From Polytrichum commune (taxonomy: Eukaryota; Streptophyta; Polytrichopsida; Polytrichales; Polytrichaceae): DNA of 60,000 nt. Positions 44,560 through 56,414 of this stretch are shown in pieces (within the stretch, counting starts at the first letter, position 1; every line of letters starts with the position of its first letter). Under the pieces are notes generated by a model. The model was given only the letters and a program-made list of their open reading frames with translations, had not been told where the DNA came from and ran no database searches. The stretch covers positions 26,930,527 to 26,990,526 of the forward strand of contig OX485808.1 in the NCBI GenBank assembly GCA_950295325.1, given 5' to 3'. The position numbers were made by a program, and so were the translations under genes.

Positions 44560-44875
44560 GTTGGTTCTCCATGTCACTGAGGCGCTATGAATGGAGGGTG
44601 TGTGGTCGTGGGCAAACCACATCCTAGCCATCCATTCACAACGCCCCATCCTACGGTCTACGAAACTACTCGGGCAACCCGGAAAGTTTTTTTTTCCAAC
44701 GGATGGAATTTTAGCAGATGAAAAATCAACGTTTGCAAGATGAAGGTGTTGATTGTTCATGCATCCCATCGTATGAGAGCATTTGTGTGGGACTTTGAAG
44801 GTTCCCAAAGTTCCCAATGGAGTTCCCATGAGGGTTCCCTACGTTCCCAATGGAATTCCCCTCCCGTTGGCATGA
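44560..44875 (+). repeat. Repeat family X, copy 2, uninterrupted
   Basis: Runs from TGTCACTGAGGCGCTATGAA through GTGTGGTCGTGGGCAAACCA, GCCCCATCCTACGGTCTACG and GATGGAATTTTAGCAGATGA to several TTCCCAATGGA/TTCCCAAAGT words. It serves as the empty-site reference for both poly-G-tipped insertions in copy 1. Confidence 0.7.
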
Positions 44876-45269
44876 TCTTCTCCGCAAGTCCTTTGAATGA
44901 AGGACTTAGTTTGAAAAAGTTCATCCAAGATTTGTGAGTGGATGAAGATGTAGGTATCATCCAACGCGAAGTTTTTGAAGCTCTAGCAGAGGGGAAGAGA
45001 AACCAGAAGCTGGGGCAGCTTAAGAGCCTTTGAATCTGTCAGATCGTAATCGACGGCCGAGAATTTCGTAGCCGATGACCACATGGTAGGCGTAATATAC
45101 GGAGGGTGGACTGTAGCTGGTGGTCGTGGTCGTGTATCTACGTTGACCGGTGACGGCGTCAGACAGCGGTACTGGACCAGCAGGGAGGCTCGAGACTGGA
45201 CTCGTAGAGCTCGTGATAATCACTTATGACTAATTTGCGCAACCCATCCATCTGGCCAATCCTGCGACT

Positions 45270-47060
45270 ATGTCGATCATTCATGCGTGATGGGTACTAT
45301 GCACTTATAAAAATCCCATCAATTGCAACGTACGTTCATTCAATCTGGTGCTCCCCTGTATCTGCGCCAGATCACTCGATCGAGGGTTAACTTCGGCGTC
45401 GATCGATCATACCAGCCGGAGGACAACAGGTATAAGCATTCAGTTGTAGTCGGTGTTCATCCGGTATTTGAGTTGAATCCTGGTAGATGGGTGAAGGCTT
45501 TATCTGAAGGTAGGGTAGAACTTCAGAGGTGTCCACTATTTAGAGCTTGCCACTTGACAAGGTTGGAAACAGTGGATGTAATCAAGGGCCTCGGTTTTTA
45601 GATTTTATTTTTGAAGCTAGTCTAATAGAAAGTGAACATCCTTACACATGCTTAAGAATGCTGTGGGCCGGGGGGCAGCAGATTGCTGGGTTAATGTTTT
45701 GTTTGTTTATTTGTTTGTTTATTTGTTTAGGTTGTTTTAGGAATGAAGTGGTAAGGTAGTTGAACGCACTTTGCCGCAAGTGCAAATTGGAATGTGGAGG
45801 AAATCTTAGTTTTAGCCTCGTCTTTTTCTCCCCGACTGTAGGTGCCGGTGTTGTTGTAATCTTGGATGCATTCCTTAACCTGTGGTGGAGAACGCACTAG
45901 CGGAAGGTCGGAGGGATAAGGGATTTGTGAAGAGAATATTATCGTTTCTATAGATTCATCTTTGAGAAGTTGAGTGCTCTAAGTGTAGGTGATCACCATG
46001 CTGGAGTTTTAGTTGCGGGTGTGGAGTTAAGTGAGTTCCGATGAAAGCAGGCATTATCCGTTCCGTTCTAGTACCATAATATTGATCATTCATGTGTGAT
46101 GGGTGTGTAGGTACTACTACTTATATATAGAGATATCATCAAATGATTCACTAATTCGAAAGCATCAGCTCATGCAGGTGCCGCAGTATCCTGAATCTGC
46201 AGCTCACAGGCCAGGAGAGTTAGGCCGGCGTCGATCATCATATAAACCCAATACCAGTCGGAGCTGGAGAACAGCCTGGGAGCAGATTGCTGGGCTAATA
46301 TTGGTGATTATTGTTGTTTTCAGAAATCAGGTGAAAAGGTAGTTCAGCGCACTTTACTCCACTGGGATCCACTATGGAGAAATCCCTGATTTTCGTGTTG
46401 ACGTTTGTCCGATTAGAGGTGCTGGTGTTATCGTCTTGTGTGACATATTTTAAGTGGCTGGGGGATAGCTCATGTGGTGGAGAATGTAGCCGGGTGGAAC
46501 AGGGTGAATAGAATAATAATTTTGGATTCTATTTTATTCTAAATGCAGTCGAATGCGCTAAGTGTAGGTGAAGCAACAATTCTATTTGAGTTGCGGGTGT
46601 TAAGTTGTTGAGCTAGGTGACTTGCGGAGTCGGTCTAGATCCCTAATTCTCGATGATTTGACAACTCCTGTCTCCTCGATCGCCTGCTAACTCTTTCTGC
46701 AAGATTGCTTGAGAACTCTCCATATCGCCTCAACTAATTAGAATTCGCAGGTTGCATTCTAGGTTACTGAGTTGATTAGTGATGCGCAGAAAATTCGGTT
46801 CGCCCGGAGCAAGCTGCAACATGGTTAGGGATTGATAAGTCGGAAGAAAAGGAAAAGACTCTATTTTGAGGAGTGGCTAGGTAATATAACTCACTACCCG
46901 AGGTGCACAACCACTGTGGAGTCGAACATCCTAGTTTTAGTCTCGACTGTAGGTTCCGGTGTTGTCGTTTTGGGAGCATTCTTTAACTAGCTGCAAGATA
47001 TATAGCTCATGTAGTGGGAGAATGCAGCAGCGGGTCGTCGGAGGATTAAGGAATTTGTGA
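45270..47060 (+). repeat. Diverged large direct repeats (2-3 units)
   Basis: Unit 1 (about 45273-46080) and unit 2 (about 46084-46625) share, in order, GATCATTCATGYGTGATGGG, an AT-rich TATA-like stretch, CGGCGTCGATCRATCAT, GCAGATTGCTGGG, AAGGTAGTTSAACGCACTTT-like sequence, GGTGYYGGTGTTRTYGT, and GTGCTCTAAGTGTAGGTGA. A partial third unit (about 46900-47060) repeats GTTCCGGTGTTGTCGTT and AGCTCATGTAGTGGGAGAAT. No protein domain was recognised in any unit. Confidence 0.65.
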
Positions 47061-48109
47061 GAGAATAATAATATTTTCGCAGAGTCCTGCCTCCTTAGCT
47101 GGCAACTCTTTGTGCAAGATTGCTCTAGAATTCACGATATCGCCATGATACCTTAGACTTCGCAGCTTACAATTCTAGCTGAGTCCTAATTAATAAGCGA
47201 CGTGAACATAGGATCGGAGGGATTGATTAGTCGGAATAAAAGTACCGGGGAATCCAGTTGCGTGGTTATGTCACGGAACAGTGTCTCCCCCAGGTACATT
47301 ACACTGGGGAAATTTCCAAGTGTTCTCTTAATCTCTCCGGCTGCAGGATCACGTGCAGGTGTACTTGATGCATTTCTGAGTGCAATATTCTAGTTGCGGT
47401 AAGGTGAGACGTCGCAACAGAGTCGAAAGACCAAAGATAGAATCTTTCTTATTCTCGTTTAGAGAATTAAATGAGCGGCGGGCACAAGGGATTTGTAAGG
47501 AGGATGGGTGTTTCTCTTAATATTGTGCTACAACCGGTGTGAGTAGTACTATTGTTGCACTTTGGGTGGTATGACTGTCACATGATTCTAGAAGGCAGGA
47601 CAAATGTAATAACAGCTGTGATGGTGGATCAAGAACTTGCCTAGCCTGATGGCCCTAAGGCATTTTTGAGGTGCTTCCAATAATCTGGGTTTTAGTCTTT
47701 GTCGAGAAGTTCTTGCTTAATGTTTTCAGCTCTAGTCCACGATTACTGAAACTGTCCTATTGACAGGCAGCTGTGCAAGTATATGCAGATTCTGATTCTG
47801 AAAGTCAGCTTGCGTCTACGAATGTACGCCTTCGGAGCGGCGAATTTCATACGCCTTCAAAGCGGCGAGTTTCAGCAAAGTGTACCTTGTACAGGATCAT
47901 TCTGCAGGGCGGCTTCGATTCTCGTCAGGAAGCTACTCTACGTACACTGACAACGTTGTAGAGGTAGGAGTTTCTGCGTCTAACTTACACTTTTTACGAG
48001 AATTTCAAGGCGAAACTAGATCCTTCAGACCGAGTACCTTACCCTAAGAGAATGCCTTGGAGGGCATATATTACTTATCCCAAAACACCAAGTGTCCCAA
48101 CACTTAGTG

Positions 48110-48366
48110 CTGCATCCAGTCATTGATACATCCTTTGTTGAAACTCCACCTTCAACACATCCTTCTCTCATTCACACTATGCCATGTCTTAATAAACATT
48201 TGCATCAAACAGATTTTCATAATTTAAATCCCAGTAATGAGAACCAAGTAAATACATAACAATCTAGATCCTTCATATTTACTATCTCTTCCCAATTGGA
48301 GAATGTCAACAATTAGGATGGATGGTGTAGCAAGACAATAGTTGCAACACCTTATCGCATCTAAAC

Positions 48367-48402
<36 letters not shown>

Positions 48403-48890
48403 TCCAATGAATAGAATCATGTTAGTATGTAACGGTCCAAATTCTTCATCATTACCTCTTCCCAACTGAGAAGTGGCAATAATTAGGGACTATAATGTGG
48501 GCCATGCAGTGCAACAAGATAATAGCTGCACCACCTTATATCTCATCCAAGCTAGATGTCGTTTTTAGAATAAACATATGCAACTAAGTTATGCATTCTT
48601 TCATAATCCCTGCTCCAATAATTGGAATCAAGTCAGTACACAACAATTTATCGCCTTCAAAAATATCTCTTCCCATGAATTGGAAAGCAGCTTGGACAGG
48701 TGGTCCAATGAGACAATTGTTGCAACACTGTATCTCTTCTAAGCTACGACATCTTTATAACCACATGCACCAAACATATATTTTTATAACCCATGTTCCA
48801 ATAATCATAACCAAGTTAGTGCATAATAATTTAGACATTGCATAGTTGTCTCTTATGTATTGCAAATTGTCAATATTAATTAGGGTGGGG
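48110..48890 (+). repeat. Four diverged tandem units of 170-210 bp
   Basis: Anchors ATCTCTTCCCAATTGGAGAA (48284), CCTCTTCCCAACTGAGAA (48455), TCTCTTCCCATGAATTGGAA (48666) and a degenerate GTCTCTTATGTATTGCAAAT (48848). Each is followed by GACAATAGTTGCAACACCTT-like and preceded by CATAACCAAGTYAGTRCATAA-like sequence. Confidence 0.75.
48367..48402. repeat. (AT)n(GT)n compound microsatellite
   Basis: A short AT run leads directly into about 13 GT units, inside the tandem array. Confidence 0.9.
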
Positions 48891-48926
48891 CAGGTCGTGC
48901 AGCTAGCAGCGCTCAGGGTGGGAGGA

Positions 48927-49304
48927 ATGGATCACCACCGGAAGTACAGTGGAACTAGTCAAGGCTTGATTAATGCAACACCAAATCGCTCGAACACTGC
49001 TAGGGTGAATAATATTGAGTTGGACTCCACAGAGTGCGTGGAAAAGGTGGAGGCGATGGTGAGCACCGCCATCCTACACCAGGAGGACGTGTGGAACCTC
49101 ATCATGTCACTTTTCCCCGACGTCGACCTGCCTTATAATAATAATGATCCCAAATCTGGCCTTCATGAGAATCATCTTGTCCGCATTTCAACCCCATTGC
49201 ATGTGTTAAACGCCATCAAAGAGAAGCTCGAGAGCTCCATGGATTGGTGTCGCCTCGCGCAATGCCGCTTGAAGGGCATTTTGCCTGAATCTTCCAACAA
49301 TTAG
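48927..49304 (+). CDS. Unidentified intronless 125-codon frame
   Basis: Starts ATGGATCACCACCGG, just after the fourth tandem unit, and ends TAG. Composition is balanced and protein-like (VEAMVSTAILHQEDVWNLIM, SLFPDVDLPYNNND, LHVLNAIKEKLESSMDWCRL), with a likely helical C-terminal half, no signal peptide, no membrane segment and no known motif. An upstream in-frame ATG at 48846 would add 27 residues from repeat sequence and looks less likely. It could be a real small gene or a fragment of a larger one. Confidence 0.45.
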   Translation: MDHHRKYSGTSQGLINATPNRSNTARVNNIELDSTECVEKVEAMVSTAILHQEDVWNLIMSLFPDVDLPYNNNDPKSGLHENHLVRISTPLHVLNAIKEKLESSMDWCRLAQCRLKGILPESSNN

Positions 49305-50680
49305 CAATCAATGGATTAACACTCACTTAGCCAACATTTTTTGCTAGCTCTTTGCTAAACTAGGAGGTCCTTCCATTTTTCCCTGGCATGCATGGAAGAA
49401 GCAGAGAGTGGTGATGGCATCTACATGAATTATGTATGTATCACTAAGTTATTGGAAATTTAGTGCAATGTTGATTGGTTTGTCTTTTGATACATGTACT
49501 ATTATATCTCAATAGATCATACACCCACAAATGGGGTTTGAGATGCAACCTTTCTGGAATCTAGATTAGTATCCAATGCACAATATCAAGCACAATAATA
49601 TGGTCTCCATGGCAGTGGGGTAGAGCCGGAATTATCAACAAGTGGGCCAATGTGATTGGAATTGAAGTCCATGCCATAGATGTTCATATGGTATTGTGGG
49701 AAAATTGTCGTGCAAATTAGATGACCCTCACAGTTGCTAACAAATGCCTCGTGACGAACAACCTTCTGTCTCAAGCTTGTGAATAGTACAAGTTGTGTTT
49801 CATAATCCCCAAGTTTCATCCGTTGGATTTTAATCTAATTTATTGTTGACCATGTCACAATGTGTTTATATTCGTTGGTTTATGTTGAACATGGATATTA
49901 TTCTTCAAAGTTGGTCAATGTCATATATTCTCCATGAATTCTAAAATTTGTATCCTATTTTGGATTTATTGGGATCTAAAAGGATTAAGGGATTAATGTG
50001 CAAATATAATACACACATCAAATGTAGATGTCAAAGTTTAAATAATATATGTCATAATTTCAAAAGCAACTCAAAAGTACTCATCAATATTCATGCCTCC
50101 CAAACCAAACAAATACCTTTCAGAATTGGAGAAGAGGTATTTGAATTTTGTGTAATTATTTCATATACCCATGGCCTCCGCAAAAAATTCACGACAACCC
50201 TGAATTAGATCTTTTAGTGTTATTCAATGCACACTCCCTAGATTTTCCATTAGCATTAGGTTACGATGTTTTGTATTGATGCAATTTTGGACCAAGAAAT
50301 CTCTCTCACAACCAACATGGTTTACACATTGCACACATATAATTTTCGCCAAAACAAACATGATTTCATATTTTCTCTTTAGTGTGTCATTCCATGTTAC
50401 CATTGCCCACACGTCTTTGAATGATTGTCACCCCAATTTGTGATTGTTTGTAACATGAAGGCAAAAAATCTTGCTTTACTACCATTGATTTTATTAAAGG
50501 TGAAAGTGTCTAATCTTGGAACTCTTGTGACACTTCATAATGAGCACAAAGGATATTGCACTTGTAATTTCATTATTTTTCAAGATTTTCTTGCTTTATA
50601 TACGCAAAATATATGTTACATATTCGGTGTGCAATGCATATTGCCTTATGTATTTTTTTTTGGAGTATTTAGAGTCCAAT
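49305..50680. other. Intergenic DNA, nothing recognised
   Basis: Short frames on both strands without motifs; the right end leads into the decayed MULE. Confidence 0.45.
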
Positions 50681-53320
50681 ATGCCGAGGAAACTAAAACC
50701 TTCCATCACTACACAACAACCCAAGCTAGGGCCAGTATCGTTTCAAGATATTCAATGGGCGCCAAAAACAATGAAGGGGTTTGGGAAAATGTTAACTATC
50801 ATGGTAGCATATCTTCCTTTCAATAGACTTGAAGACTTCATAGTTGGTCAGACCTCTGCAGACGGATCTGTTGTTGAATAGATTGTAGCTCCTAGAATTT
50901 GTGGGGTACAAGTGGAAAGACCTCAAATTGATTCTTATATTGAGCATGTTTATTATGAGTGTGCATTTGGACCGAAAGACCATACATGAGATCCTCAACA
51001 CCCTCATTCAAAGAAACGTGGATGCATTGCTAAATTTTTCATTAAACAACTTTTTTGTTTTCAGATGTAGTTGAGGTTACCTACTATCATGTTGATCATA
51101 CAAGGGAAGATAGATCACCTGCCCATGGATTGGAAGACAAACTTCGATAGGGAGAAAGTCAACTTATCAACCCCGGATATCAAAAGAATTGAAGGCATAA
51201 ATGAAGGCATAATTGAATAAGGGGTTCACTGCTAAACAAGTTTATGAAGAGCATAGGCAAAATTGAATTCTCAGCAAAAAGAAGAAATGCCCGGACATAC
51301 GTGATAATTTTGTTCAGCTTAAGAATATTGTTTATTATGAAAGTAGATTGAAAATGAGTGTATGGTGTTGCCACAATAATGACTTTGACTGTGTAAAGAT
51401 GTGGGTTTCGGAGCACCCAAATGACGTCTTCACATGACATACAAATATGATATTATAAATTTGCCTTTCATTTTAGGTATACAAACACCTTGGCAAAAAA
51501 ATTTGATTATCAAGTATGCACACAATGGAGCCATTGCAAAAGATGCAACATTTAAAACTAATGTTTTGAAATATCCATTGTTTTTCTTATTGGTGTTTAA
51601 TGATTGGAGAAATGATAATCCCATAGCTTAAATTCTCACTATTTGAATGACAGAAGATGATTTAGTCATACGGTTAGAGCCACTACGAAGGCACCTCTAT
51701 AGGCATAAGGGAGACTTTCTTCCCTCCTGCTTCATTGCTGATGATGCAGATTATCAAAGAAATGTAATCAAGCGAGCGTCGCATGAAGACGAGGTTCCAT
51801 TTTACTTGTGTTTCTTTCATGTTCTGAAGAATTCCTATCTTGGATAATTTAAGGGATATTGTTTACAAACAATTGCATTTTTTCATGTATCTTCCTATTG
51901 AAAATAAGGAGAGTGAAGAAGATTTTTTGAAACGCATTCGCACTATTAAGAAGAAATTGTTGATGTTTGTATACGTGGGGAAAATGGAAGAGTTCATTGA
52001 AGTGTATCACAAACATCAAAGTGAGTTTTAACTATCATTGTTTAAAAAAAAATTTGAAGTCATATTTATTTATTTGGCAATGTATTATATTCCATTCGAT
52101 CATAATTCTCATTAAAATATACTTCCATCGAAATGATATATTATTCTTATGAATTATTCATAGTTTTGTCCTAAATCGTGGTTTCGTATTACTTGTACTC
52201 TATAAAGATCTATATTGTGGGCCACTGTCCGAATCCATATTCAAATCAAGATATCTAAAGAAGTATTGATTCTTATCTTGCAGTTGTGAAATGGTAGATG
52301 AAGATTGACAACCATCAACTTTGAGGTCGAAGAATGGATTTTTAGTGTGGAGTTTAACTACTCATGTAGTTACACACTATATGTATAACCACAGAAGAAA
52401 ATTAAAAAACTTTGTTTTTAACAAGTGGATAGAGAAATTTATGGCTAATGACATCACAAAAGCAAATAACATTCTGTTGGAGCACATCCGTCGTCAAGAA
52501 ACATATGTGGGAAGATGACAAATATAATTATAAAATATTACGAGACGTTGGTATGATGTTATTGATTTAAATTTGTCGTATGCGTCATGCCCTTGTGAGT
52601 GGTGTTTTAGAGGAAATATGTGCAAATACCAACTTGTTCTTATTAAGGCATCTACAAACATTTTATGGGGTGTGATTTTAGAGTTTCTTGGTACATATTA
52701 TGAATATTTCGTGGTGGAATTGAGGCTATATTTAAATTAAGTGTATCATTTAATTCACTTGAAGATCGTGATGTTTATAATTATAGAGATTACACAGACA
52801 ATTCAAATTTTATGGATGATACTGAAAATGATATGGTGGATGTCATAATGCTTCGTGGAGATGTCGATAATACTCTTATCCAATCTTTATGACAAATTCA
52901 ACCATCCATCAAGGGATGTATTTTGGCTATTGAAAAGCCACAAGAGAATGATAGAGAAGAAGCAATGGGTGGTGGTCTTCTACTTGTATAACAATTACAA
53001 GCAATAATGATAAAAGTTCTCATCGATGTCAAAATGATTTGAAGTCAAATAAAAAATAACAACTTACATTTCTAACATGTATTTGAAGTAGTTGATGATG
53101 CTTTAGGGTATTTCATTGTAAGGAAAAACAAATTCGTGAGCAAGCAATACTTGCAATGTCTTCTCAGAGAAAAAGAAACCGGAGTGCTTTGGATGGGTGG
53201 ATTTTCATTGTCATATAAAAAAATTTGTTGTAGAAGAAATGAGATGATTCCAATGTTTATTATAAAATATTTATTTTTAAAGATATTATATCTTTCAATA
53301 TTATTCGAGATTGTCTAGAT
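50681..53320 (+). pseudogene. Decayed MULE-type transposase with SWIM finger
   Basis: Fragments of one protein lie in order across several frames. N-terminal part at 50681-51150 has RLEDFIVGQTSADGS, QIDSYIEHVYYECAFGP, SKKRGCIAKF and, in a second frame, TYYHVDHTREDRSPAHG. The MULE core at 51434-51900 has LGIQTPWQ, KYAHNGAIAKDATFKTN (first catalytic Asp), KYPLFFLLVFNDWRND and FIADDADYQRNVIKRA (second Asp region) to CFFHVLKNSYLG. A SWIM-type zinc motif at about 52560-52650 reads CPCEWCFRGNMCKYQL, with Tyr where His is usual. Stops and frame changes occur at least at 50878, 51437, 51631 and 51844. No terminal repeats were found. Confidence 0.8.
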
Positions 53321-54457
53321 TATTATGTATTACATATTATTGGAATGAATTTTGATAATCTACATGCAAATTATGAATGTGATAACTTTAAATTTCTTGA
53401 TAATAAATGTATAAGGACAATATAAACTGTATAAAACCATATGAGTAGGTTTTTTTTCAAAGATATTTTTCGCCCGCCAATGAAATGCAGAACAAACTTT
53501 GATTTAAATAATACCCATCACGAACTAGAAAATACAATAAAATAATGAAGACCAATAAAAAACAAATCATTACGAAATAAACATTATGAATGAATAAGAT
53601 AACTCGAATGAATATGAAGATACTTACATGTTAGAGGAAAATTTAGCACGATGTCATGTTAAAATTGGAGCCACGAATTCTTTTCTTATATTTTCATTTT
53701 GTTCCCAATCTTTAGGTTGAAAATGAAGTCATCATTTCAAGGTGACTCTCTTATTAGTAGAAGAACAATCACGAACTAAAGTAGCCAAAACTTAAAAATT
53801 GTAAAACTTTTCAAATTTGATCACATCAATTATACATTTGTCTAAAGACACGATTCCCAAGAGTTCTTCAAGCTTATGAGACTTTTGAATGAGAGTTAAA
53901 AGTGTAGGATAAAAACCAATGTGTTTGTTGTCACTGTTTTTGGCTTCTAACTTCTCCCATGTTGTATTTACTCTTGTCCCCCATTGCTTGATTTTTTTTT
54001 CCAAATTTTTTTTTCGCTCGCTTCAATTAATTTGACATAACTTTGAAATTCGTTTTTTTTGCATTGACCACATTTGAGAAAAATTTGCATTTTTTTTTTA
54101 TCGTAGTTGTAATTTTCGGCCCCGACTTGATTTTAGAAAGTATTATAAGATGAGCTTTCCTTATGTCATCATTCAAATGAAATCGATGTTTGAATGGACC
54201 ATATGGGCAATTTTTTCCTCTTGCATTCTCAAGATACTTGCATTTAATCTTGGTTATTGACAACTTGCATTTAATCTTGCTTCTCAACAACCTCCTCCAA
54301 AGTTATCTCCCCGAAAGTTGTCTCCTCGAAAGTTGCCTCTGTTAGTGCCACATTCTCACGTTGACATGTCTCCTTTGCCCTAACTGGACATTTCAAAACA
54401 AAAAAATAATAAATAAATTAGTTTACTAAAACTTGAATATGAACTAATGTGACTAAT
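53321..54457 (-). other. AT-rich DNA with unidentified minus-strand frames
   Basis: Frames at 53792-54004 and 54027-54290 (minus) are Lys/Asn-rich; the first would continue past one stop as VLATLVRDCSSTNKRVTLK. They may be an old transposon-linked gene accompanying the MULE, but no motif supports a family. Confidence 0.35.
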
Positions 54458-54506
54458 GTTAGTTATAGACGAACCGGTTGAATTTGAGAAATAACCGGTT
54501 GAAGGC
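54458..54506 (+). repeat. Dispersed repeat family, copy C (short)
   Basis: TGTTAGTTATAGACGAACCGG then GAATTTGAGAAATAACCGGTTGAAG matches the first 48 bp of copies A and B, then stops abruptly. Confidence 0.75.
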
Positions 54507-56187
54507 CACTAGATTGCGAAATTGCAAAAAAAAAACACCTAACCCAAAATTAGACACTACAAAGTTTCATAAAATTATACCAGAGTTCATGTTAATGAAT
54601 TGGTCAAAATGGAGCAACTCTGCTTAAACAAGAAAAGTAAAACCACATCAAACATACTTCGAATGTACATAATTTTATTCGGTTAGCCATATCATGTGAG
54701 ACCATAAATTGTGGCGCTCAAAAGAGAAGAGCAATAACATCTCTAGGACTGAAAAACCCACTCTCATCCAAAAGCAAGTCACCTCAAGAGATTAAGTAAA
54801 TCAAAGTGAGGTTTTCTGATGATGATCCATGGCGAGATGTAACAATCAAGATGCAAGTGACTTTCGAAGCTTATCAACATCAAAAAATCTCTCAACCACT
54901 ATTGGGTGAAGGAGACGACCGAACCGAACCGAATATGGGCAGACAAAGACGATACATGACATGACAAACCAAAGAGAAGAGAAAACAAGCAGAGGCAAAT
55001 TGCATCACCGGTGGCGTCTAAAGCCGATCAAACCTCAGTCGAAGTCAAATGCGCAGCAAATCTAGTAGTCGCAGTGAGAATGGCTCCAAATACACTAGAT
55101 TAAGAATAACACTGCTTCCATTACATAATTGACTTCCTTCATGCAAACACATATACATGCCAATTTCTATGCGAAACTTGTGAAACTTGTCTCTCAATTT
55201 CTCAATTCGGCGCCAAAGGAGTAGCCACATGGATTGAAAAGAAGGAAAATTGATAAAGACAATCGACCGCATGTTTCTTTCATCTTTCTAAGATTTGTAC
55301 ATCCGAATGTCTACCTAGAGCGCTTCACGCGTTTGTACAAATATTGCTCTCATAATAATGTGCTGAATTCCATTTGTATTCCACACCCACCCTGATACCC
55401 TAGTGTGTTGAATTCCATCAACAATAATTCAATCAAATAGTTGCTCTCATAATAATGTGCTAAATTCCATTTGTATCCAACACCCATGTGCTTGCTCCTA
55501 AACGAATGGAAATTGAATCCATAATAAAATTCCTGTCACTTCCCTCTCCCACACGATAAAATGGCTACAAATGCGAGTCAGCTCACTTGTGCAACCTCAC
55601 AAGGAAGGAGAACCGACCTAGCTCTGACATCCAAGCTCCAACCCTAAATCGTAACATGTTGCACTGAGAGCAAGAAAATCAACAAATTTGCAACAATGCA
55701 GGAGCGGGAGCGGGAGCGGGAGCTAGAGCTAGAGCTCAAGCGGGCGCGGGTGTCAGAGTGGGAGCATGAGGTGGTGTGAGAGGGGGATCCCCTAACTACA
55801 ATTAACCACTTCAAGTGGTTAACCTAATTTGGATGAGGGGGCTTGGATGACGAGGCAGGGATGATAGTGCCTGGTACGAGTGTACATGTTGGTTCGCCCT
55901 AGGACTCTTTGAGGATGTATATATATATTGTTACCCTCCTTCAGTTAAACATCTCCCATACACGAGTTACATGTGTATGTTCCAACACTATCTACAAATT
56001 TTCGCAATAGCTTTAGACTCTACAAAATTGCTTGGCAAGGAAATTGTTGAGTCACAAAGCTCGACAGTGAGTCGAATTCCCTGTGACCCAATTCAGAAGG
56101 TTGCGTTGGATGGCTTTTCTACCTACCTGTGCTTCAAGAGTTTCTCTTGCATCTGCTGCAGTTCAATGAATGGGGAGAAACGATATG
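54507..56187. other. Intergenic DNA, no gene recognised
   Basis: Contains a GGGAGC/GAGCTA hexamer-type run at 55700-55735 inside a 27-codon Glu/Arg/Leu-rich frame, and two nearly identical ATAATGTGCTRAATTCCATTT stretches (55354 and 55452). No domain-bearing frame. Confidence 0.45.
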
Positions 56188-56414
56188 CATCTAGTTACAA
56201 ATCAAGCAGTCGAGTTTGAGAAATCACCGGTTCAAAATTCCAAGACTTCAGGAAACTTACTGATCGTTGTAGAGGAATCTATGGACTCAACAAAGATGTT
56301 GTGCTTCGAATCAGCAAAGAAAAACTGAAAGATCACAACATGTGACTGGTTGGACTTGGGAACACTGGGATTTAAGCGATTATGCATGTCCGAAAATCTC
56401 TTTGGACACTGTTG
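56188..56414 (+). repeat. Dispersed repeat family, copy D
   Basis: CTAGTTACAAATCAAGCAGTC, GAGAAATCACCGGTTC, AAGACTTCAGGAAACTTAC, GAAAAACTGAAAGATCACAAC, TTGGACTTGGGAACACTGGG and GGACACTG follow the order seen in copy A. Confidence 0.8.
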
